Shown here piece by piece: positions 57,194-64,000 of a stretch of DNA of 64,000 nt (its first letter is position 1; the number at the start of each line of letters is the position of its first letter). This stretch comes from Buddleja alternifolia. Its lineage: Eukaryota > Streptophyta > Magnoliopsida > Lamiales > Scrophulariaceae. Both the position numbers and the translations under genes were made by a program. The notes under the pieces are model-generated. The model was not told where the DNA came from and did not search any database. It saw only the letters and a program-made list of their open reading frames with translations. The stretch spans positions 11,272,708 through 11,336,707 of the forward strand of contig CM033391.1 in assembly GCA_019426215.1 (NCBI GenBank), in the 5' to 3' direction.

Positions 57194-59569
57194 ATGGAGA
57201 CATGCAATAATGCAGGGACTGATGGAGATCTATTTGTGAAGCAATTTGTACGATCTCTAAAAGGTAACGCTTTTGACTGGTACGTTGATTTGGAGCCCGA
57301 ATCCATAGATAATTGGGACCAAATGGAGAGGGAATTTCTGAATCGTTTCTACAGTACTCACCGGACTGTGAGCATGATTGAACTCACAAATGCTAAGCAA
57401 TGGAAAGATGAGCTCGTTGTTGACTACATCAACAGGTGGCGTGCGCTAAGTCTGAACTGCAAAGATAAACTCTCAGAGATATCTGCAGTGGAAATGTGTA
57501 TCCAAGGGATGCACTGGGGGCTTCTCTACATACTCCAAGGGATCAAGCCTCGCAACTTTGAGGAATTGGCCACACGTGCTCATGACATGGAACTAAGCAT
57601 TGCCAATCATGGAGAAAATTTCCCATTAGAAGATCAACGGAAGGAAAAGAAAGACCTCAAGAAAGTTGAGAAATACGTGAAACCCTCTACCAAGGAGTCT
57701 ATGGTTGTCAAGGCAACTCCTGTCAAAATTTCTGCAAATGACAAGAAGCACAATGAGAATGCTGAAAATCAACGTGCTACATATGAGAGACGCCGACTTT
57801 CCTTGAAAGAGATGCAAGAGAAGGAGTATCCTTTCCCAGACTCTGATGTTTCTCACATCTTCGATGAACTATTGGCTGAAAAGTTGATTGAACTTCCGGA
57901 GCCGAAGCGCCTAGAGGAAGCTGGAAATGTGAACGAACCCAAGTACTGCAAATATCACCGAGTTGTGAGTCAACCTATAGAAAAGTGCTTTGTGGTCAAA
58001 GATAAAATTATGGCACTGGCAAGAGATGGAAAAATAATCCTTGACAGTGAAGATGTTGCAGATACAAATCACGCTAGCATTGATGTCATTACAAGTGATT
58101 CGCAGCACAAGATTTCTTCTTTATCATCATCTGCGAAGGCGCCACCAACACTTCAATTTGGGAGTCTAGAACCAGCAATGGTCAAAGTCCCTCTTGCTAA
58201 TGAAGGAACCATGAGGGAGGAAAATTCTAATGATAAGTTTGAAGAAGAGGGCGAATGGATCCTTGTGACGCGTAAACGGCGACAAAGGCGTTGTATTGAT
58301 GAACTACATCCACTATTCTCGAAAAAGTCATACTCACCAACGGTCGGGAAGCCTAATCCAGTGAAAGTTTTGAAAACTCCTCATGTGAACTTTAAGAAGT
58401 CATCAAAGAGTAACCATAGAACTCTTGTGACTCTAGATGATTTCTTTCCAAAGAAGTTTTTTGAATCAAAGGTTAAAACCGTATACACTGTAACTGGTGG
58501 AGACGAAATCCAACATTCTACTTCTTGTTGTACAACGATCGCCTTCACAGATGAGGATTTGTTGCTAGGATCAAAGCCACATAATCGTCCACTGTTTGTC
58601 TCTGGATTTATGCAAAAGCAGAAAGTCAATCGCATACTTGTTGATGGAGGTTCAGCAGTCAATATAATGCCAAAGTTTACTATGAAAACTTTGGGACTAA
58701 CAATGGAAGACTTGTCTCATAGTCGTTTTACTATTCAAGGATTCAACCAAGGTGGACAGCGAGCCATTGGTATGATCCGTTTAGACTTGATGATAGGAGA
58801 ACTAAAAGCAAGCACCATATTCCATGTCATTGATGCGAGGACATCTTATCGTCTGTTATTAGGAAGGCCATGGCTCCACGAAAATGGAGTAGTACCATCA
58901 AACCTTCATCAATGCTTCAAATACCTAAGGAATGGGGAAGTGGTAAAAGTGGATGCTGATGTGAAGGCATTTACCGAGGCAGAGTCGTACTTCGCTGATG
59001 CCAAACTCTATCTCGATTCTGACTTTGTGCAGGAGGCATTGCCACTTAAGGCTTCGACTAGCAGCCATGTGGGGGAAAATCAAGCTAAATCAGTGGTTGT
59101 AGGGCATATCCCTCAGGTGAATCCCAAAGGAAAAGAAATTGTAGCTGATGTACACGTTCAACCAGGCAACACGAGCAAAATACAACCTAAGGTAACAAGA
59201 TCAAATGATTATCAAGTGATGGCCCAAAGGTTGATTATGCCGATTACTAAAATAAACTCTTCGCCTCCTAATGATTCCTTGCCTGCAAAAATTTCATGCC
59301 AAAAGCTTCAAGGAACATTCAGTCCTAAAGTTTACAAGCTCCTCGAAAAGTCTGGATATGACTTCTCCAATCCATCGGGTCTTAGAAAATTGGAACCAGA
59401 ATTAACTGGGGAAAAGATTCATGGTCTCACCAAAGCACAACACAAATTGAGGAAACAAGGGTATCAAGTGGATCAACCAAAGACTGGCTTGGGATTTGCA
59501 CTTGCCGAACCGGTTAGAATACGTGTCACGAAGAAAGAAAATGCGTCAATGTGCAACATATATCAATAG
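57194..59569 (+). pseudogene. Gypsy gag core and aspartic protease
   Basis: A 791-codon open frame. Residues 1-140 are the retrotransposon gag core (NAFDWYVDLEPESI, EREFLNRFYSTHRTVSM). The region near KYCKYHRVVSQPIEKC (about residue 255) matches the conserved cysteine/histidine element found in place of a zinc knuckle in this lineage. The aspartic protease lies at about residues 475-580, with NRILVDGGSAVNIMP and SYRLLLGRPWLH. The frame is long and intact, but its start is not the true gag start because of the upstream stop at 57131. Confidence 0.87.
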
Positions 59570-59883
59570 AAGGTAATGGAAAGTGAAAGAAGCCTAGTGA
59601 TGATCGTGTTTCCGTATTTGATCGGCTTAGTACTCCTATTGCTCGTCCTTCCGTCTTTGGAAGACTTGGTTCTAGTAGCCGAATCCCTAATGTTCAAGAT
59701 AGACTCGGTGCGAGCAGTATTCCCTAAAGTTCTGTCTTCAATCGACTTGGAGGTGGTAGCACACGGAAACTAAAGAAGAGGAACCATGCTGGCGAGACGG
59801 ACACGACAGGGTCGAGAAATAATAATCAAACTCTTATTCTATCTCAGCCGCGAGGAAGTAAGTCATCACTAGTACTTATCACC
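59570..59883 (+). pseudogene. Gypsy protease-RT linker
   Basis: Repeated DRLG/FDRL-type text appears when read in the frame following the stop (VFDRL, VFGRLG, VQDRLG, VFNRLG). These short repeats are common before RT in this lineage. Frames are broken. Confidence 0.55.
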
Positions 59884-60747
59884 ATGGATGGGACCGTCAA
59901 GGTAAAACAACGCATCATCAGCAATTCTCGTCGTTCAAACAAGAACAACCCAAACGAAGATGAGGTAGAAGTCATCATCAGTTCTAATTATGCCGCAGTA
60001 GATGAAGACTCTGACCCCGAAGCCTCAAATGATGAAATTCAAGAAGCCCTTCCACAACTTGAAGATGGTGGACAGGCGACTGTTGATGAACTTAAGGAGC
60101 TAAATCTTGGTATGAAAGATGAACCACGCCCTATTTTCGTTAGTGTTCTTCTAAGTCCTGAAGAAGAAGACCAATACCACAAGATCCTGATCGAGTATAA
60201 AGATGTTTTTGCTTGGTCATACAAGGAAATGCCAGGCTTAGATCCAAAAGTTGCAATTCATCAACTTGGCATAAAACATGGAGTACGTCCTGTAAAGCAA
60301 TCACAACGAGTAATTCACACTGAGCTGGTTCCTCGAATTGAAGCTGAAGTGAACAAGCTCATTGACGCTGGATTCATCAGAGAAGTGAATTATCCAACTT
60401 GGATTTCTAGTATCGTACCAGTAAAGAAGAAAAATGGTCAAATACATCTGTGTTGACTTTCCGAACTTGAACAAAGCGTGTCCAAAAGACGACTTTCCGC
60501 TACCAATCATTGAGCTTATGTTGATGCAACTACTGGACATGAGGCCTTGTCTTTCATGGATGGCTCATCTGGATACAATCAAATAAGGATGTCACCACAA
60601 GACGAAGAGTGCACAACATTTCGTACTCCGAAAGGTATCTTCTGCTACAAAGTAATGCCTTTTGGGCTAAAGAACGCTGGTGCCACTTACCAACGCGCTA
60701 TGCAAGTTATTTTTGATGATATGCTACATAAAAGAGTGGAATGTTAA
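59884..60747 (+). pseudogene. Gypsy reverse transcriptase, N-terminal and core part
   Basis: The acidic linker is followed by YKDVFAWSYKEMPGLD, FIREVNYPTWISSIVPVKKK, a frameshift near 60448-60452, then VDFPNLNKACPKDDFPLP in another frame and GYNQIRMSPQDEECTTFRTP with VMPFGLKNAGATYQRAM. The catalytic YVDD box is destroyed: an in-frame TAA (60745-60747) stands where the tyrosine codon should be, directly before VDD. Confidence 0.88.
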
Positions 60748-60804
60748 GTCGATGATCTTGTTGTTAAAACCAAAAGGAGAAGTGATCACTTAGAAGATCT
60801 TCGA

Positions 60805-62355
60805 GTGGTATTTGACCGACTGAGGAAGTATGATTTGAAGATGAATCCACTAAAGTGTGCTTTTGGCGTCACATCTGGAAAATTTCTTGGCTTCATAGTT
60901 CGCCACCGTGGGATTGAAGTTGATCCTGCAAAAATAGATGCGATTCATAAGATGCCTGCACCAAGAAATCTCAAGGAGTTGCGGAGTCTTCAAGGAAATC
61001 TTGCGTTTATAAGGAGGTTTATCTCAAATCTTGCTGGAAGATGTCAGCCATTTAGTCACCTTACGAAGAAAGACACCTCTTTTGTATGGGACAAAGGATG
61101 TGAGAATGCTTTTGACTGCATAAAGAAACACCTCATGAATCCACCTGTCCTAGGAGCTCCAGTGCCCGGGAAATCGCTTGTATTATACATTGCAGCGCAA
61201 GAACGATCAATTGGCGCTATGATGGCACAAGAGAATGAAGGGGGCAAGGAAATGGCTCTATACTACTTGATTAGATCCTTGACGGAGAATGAATTGAAGT
61301 ACTCTCCCGTTGAGAAAATTTGCTTAGCTTTGTTTTATGCAATTAAGAAGCTGAAACACTACTTTGAAGCATATCCCATACGACTCATCGCTAGAGCTGA
61401 TCCAGTTAGATTTGTGATGTCTAAACCTGTACTTTCTGGACGTTTGGCTAAATGGTCCATCATATTTAATCAATATGAGATTACATATGTGCCACAAAAA
61501 GCTGTCAAAGGGCAAACTCTTGCAAATTTCTTATCTGACCATCCTATCCCAGCAGAGTGGGAACTTTCTGATGACCTTCCTGATGAAGATGTCACGTTTG
61601 TTGAAGTCTTACCAACATGGATGATGTTCTTTGATGGAGCGTCTCGATCAGACGGAGCGGGGGCAGGAGTAGTTTTCGTTTCGCCTGAAAAGCATGTTTT
61701 GACATACTCAATTGTGTTAGGTGAATTGTGCTCCAACAATGTCGCTGAATACCAATCTTTGATTATAGGACTTCAACTGGCGTTAGAAATGGACATTCTT
61801 GAAGTTGAAGCGTATGGTGATTCAAAAGTTGTCATAAATCAACTTTTGAAGGAATATGAAGTGAAGAAAGATGATCTTGTGCCTTATTTCCAGTATTCCT
61901 CAAATTTGTTGAAGAAATTCGAAACAATCGTCTTAAGTCATATTCCAAGAAAAGATAATAGGGTGGTTGATGCATTGGCTAACTTAGCTACTACTTTAGC
62001 TCTTTCCAAAGGAGAAACTACGAGTGTTCCTATGTGCAATAGATGGATCATGCCTTCGCTTGTTGAGCCTGATCATGAAGATTCAAACGCCATTTCAGTT
62101 TCATCTAGTGATGACCAAGATTGGAGAACACCACTAGTTGAGTATTTGAGGCATGGAAAACTTCCCACTGATCTTCGACATAAGATAGAAATACGTCAGA
62201 GATCAACTAGTTTCATCTTATACAAGGACACATTGTATCGTCGATCCTTTGAAGGTACATATCAACGCTGTTTAGATGGTGAAGAAACAGTTGAAGCCAT
62301 GGATGAAACACATTCTGGAGTGTGTGGTGCTCACCAGTCAGGAGTCAGGACCTAA
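60805..62355 (+). pseudogene. Gypsy RT C-terminus, RNase H and second RNase H
   Basis: A 516-codon frame. KFLGFIVRHRGIEVDPAKI is the RT thumb region. Residues about 125-245 form the Ty3 RNase H/connection domain (LYIAAQERSIGAMMAQ, LIRSLTENELKYSPVEKICLA), whose catalytic residues look partly replaced. Residues about 270-400 are a second RNase H with Asp (FFDGASRSDGAGAG), Glu (NNVAEYQSL), Asp (AYGDSKVV) and Asp (NRVVDALANL) all present. A frameshift near 62340-62352 separates it from the integrase. Confidence 0.88.
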
Positions 62356-62761
62356 ACTCCATTTTCAAGTCAAAAGAATGGGATACTACTGGCCTACTAT
62401 GGTGAAAGACTATTTGTATTATGCGAAGAGATGTGAAGCTTGCCAATTGCACGCTAATTTCATACATCAGTCTCCAGAGCCTCTACACCCCACAGTTGCC
62501 TCATGGCCCTTTGATGCATGGGGTCTCGATGTTGTTGAACCTATCGCTCCTAAGTCCTCAGCTGACCATTCATACATACTGGCAACTACTGATTACTTTT
62601 CTAAATGGGCTGAGGTGGTTCCTCTAAAAGAAGTAAAGAAGGAAACTGTTGTCGACTTCATCAAGTCAAATCTCATCTTTAGATATGGAGTGCCAAGGTA
62701 TATTATCACTGATAATGGAAAGCCTTTCTACAACAAGCTGATGGACAAGTTATGTGTGTAA
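62345..62761 (+). pseudogene. Gypsy integrase zinc-binding and catalytic core (N part)
   Basis: Contains the second half of the HHCC motif (CEACQLH), then WGLDVVEPI with the first catalytic Asp and YIITDNGKPF with the second. An in-frame TAA (62759-62761) stops it inside the core. Confidence 0.88.
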
Positions 62762-63373
62762 TTCGGGTTTAAGCAACATAACTCAATGTACAACGCAGCT
62801 GCAAATGGTTTGGCGGAGGTATTTAACAAAACCTTGTGTAATCTTTTGAAGAAGGTGGTGTCAAAGTCAAAAAGAGATTGGCACGAGAAAGTTGCTGAAG
62901 CTCTTTGGGCATACCGAACAACACATAGGACTGCTACTCAAGCTACCCCATATTCGCTGGTATACGGAGTTGAAGCTGTTATCCCACTTAAAAGTCAAAT
63001 ACCTTCATTACGTATTGCGATTCAGGAAGGGCTCACTGTTGAGGAGAACGCTCGTCTTAGACTTGAAGAACTTGAAGCACCAGACGAGAAAAGGCTTGAA
63101 GCACAACAACTTCTTGAATGTTACCAAGCTCGCATGACGAGGGCATTCAACAAAAAGGTTCGCCCACGGTCATTTCAAGTTGGAGACTTGGTTCTGGTAG
63201 TACGAAGACCTATCATCATCAATCAGCGAATGGGAGGCAAATTTTTGTCCAAATGGGATGGTCCTCATATAGTGAAAGAAGTGTATACAAATGGAGCTTA
63301 CAAGTTGGTGGATAAAGATGGACTGCGAATTGGCCCCATAAATGGCAAGTTCTTGAAGAGATATTATCCATGA
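62762..63373 (+). pseudogene. Gypsy integrase C-terminal part
   Basis: Begins right after the stop. NGLAEVFNKTLCNLLKK carries the catalytic Glu. The C-terminal domain has FQVGDLVLV and the GPY/F-type text KWDGPHIVKEV, ending GKFLKRYYP before the TGA at 63371-63373. No chromodomain is present, as expected for this lineage. Confidence 0.88.
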
Positions 63374-63783
63374 AGGAGAAAGCTCCATGACGCACAAGCC
63401 TAAACTGCATGTTACTCATGGCCCGCATGAGTATAAACTGTGTACGACACCCTCCCTAAAAAAAAAATCTTTTTTTTTAACTACGTAATGACTTGATCCC
63501 TTGTATTAGGGTACGTAGGCAGCTTAGATTCCCTCTAAGTTCAGTCATAAAAAATAAAACAATCATGTTTTCCAGATAGAGTGACGTTATTCATTCAAAA
63601 GGAGTTAATTTTTTTTTTTTTTTGCACAAGTTAATGAACTTAAATATACTTGAAAGGTTGCAAGATAGAAAAGAAAATACTTCTATTACGTAATCTCAAA
63701 AGTAAATGTTCATGACATGGGGGCAATTAAAAAAAAAAAAAGAGAGGACAAGTTCCTAAACAAAACTAAATAAAGAAAAAAAC

Positions 63784-64000
63784 TCAAGGAAGAATATCTA
63801 TGTTCTTCAACTCCTCTTGGACAGATGTCAGGTGTGTCATCGAAGTACTCAAAATCTTCGCTGCTTCATCACTCAAGGGGGCAGTCTTCTCAAGAGCAAC
63901 AATCTCATTCTCAATGCTGTGAATATCAACCTCGGCACTCTTAAGAAGTTCTTCTTGACTCTTTAAGGATGAAGACAATTTCTTCTTGCGGCGCTTCAAA
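63784..64000 (-). CDS. Antisense 3' open frame of the gypsy element, partial
   Basis: A minus-strand frame open to the window edge, ending at 63784 with DILP. The visible 71 residues are a lysine-rich block followed by a heptad-like, Glu/Leu-rich stretch (ELLKSAEVDIHSIENEIVAL) that looks like a coiled coil. Retand-like Tat elements are known to carry an additional antisense ORF between integrase and the 3' LTR, and position and strand fit. Whether it still has a start codon cannot be seen. Confidence 0.5.
   Translation of the reverse strand, partial: LKRRKKKLSSSLKSQEELLKSAEVDIHSIENEIVALEKTAPLSDEAAKILSTSMTHLTSVQEELKNIDILP

Larger units (their letters stand above)
55443..63999 (+). mobile_element. 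Ty3/gypsy retrotransposon, Tat lineage, defective, right end outside window
   Basis: 5' LTR, primer-binding site, gag, protease, RT, Ty3-type RNase H, a second RNase H, integrase and an antisense frame in the 3' region are in order on one strand. The PBS text (GGCACGCCCAGTGGGACC), the second RNase H before integrase and the antisense 3' frame are features of the Tat group (Ogre, Retand and relatives). At least two frameshifts and three in-frame stops inactivate it. The 3' LTR is not reached, so the age cannot be judged from LTR divergence. Confidence 0.9.

Noticed and set aside
58381..58662. Minus-strand frame over the gypsy gag-protease
   Set aside because: Antisense shadow of a long coding frame.

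Overview
The window looks like repeat-rich nuclear DNA of a core eudicot plant, probably an asterid (the asterid placement is inference). It is strongly AT-rich, its genes have introns, and most of it is transposon-derived. It carries two copies of the cytosolic ribosomal protein gene RPL35, a NaKR-type heavy-metal-associated-domain gene, and a small secreted cysteine-rich (defensin-like) gene. Nothing suggests operons or bacterial features. No tRNA, rRNA or CRISPR was seen.

Layout. 1-6.7 kb: nested inverted-repeat MITEs and a defensin-like gene (4046-4288). 6.7-9.9 kb: a minus-strand non-autonomous LTR element. 10.9-12.3 kb: a MITE inside a MITE. 13.0-14.85 kb: RPL35 copy A (minus strand) with telo-box and site II promoter motifs. 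15.7-16.8 kb: a hAT element with a perfect 8-bp target duplication and a MULE-type MITE. 18.2-24.5 kb: a rearranged endogenous caulimovirid (plant pararetrovirus) with broken coat-protein, protease, reverse transcriptase and RNase H coding regions, and promoter/leader sequence at both ends in opposite orientation. 25.8-27.4 kb: RPL35 copy B. 28-38 kb: dispersed repeats, a 138-176 bp tandem repeat, a LINE-like element with duplicated 5' monomers, a fold-back MULE split by a solo LTR, and a dead PIF/Harbinger transposase. 38.6-49.2 kb: a dead Ty1/copia element whose gag is split by a 709-bp MULE-type MITE and whose integrase is split by a 4.8-kb PIF/Harbinger-like element. That element carries fragments of host genes (ALG13-like, F-box PP2-A-like) and itself holds a hAT-like insertion carrying an intron-containing TPX2-family gene fragment. 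53.06-55.05 kb: the NaKR-like gene in three exons. 55.4 kb to the right edge: a Ty3/gypsy Tat-lineage element (5' LTR, PBS, gag, pro, RT, two RNase H domains, INT, antisense 3' ORF) with several inactivating mutations; its 3' LTR lies outside the window.

The likely functional genes are the two RPL35 copies, the NaKR-like gene and perhaps the defensin-like gene. Everything else recognisable is mobile DNA or a decayed insertion. The most unusual points are the host-gene capture inside a three-deep nest, the near-identity of RPL35 exon 2 against a diverged exon 3 (gene conversion or selective constraint), and the mini-circle-like tandem leader at the left end of the pararetrovirus.
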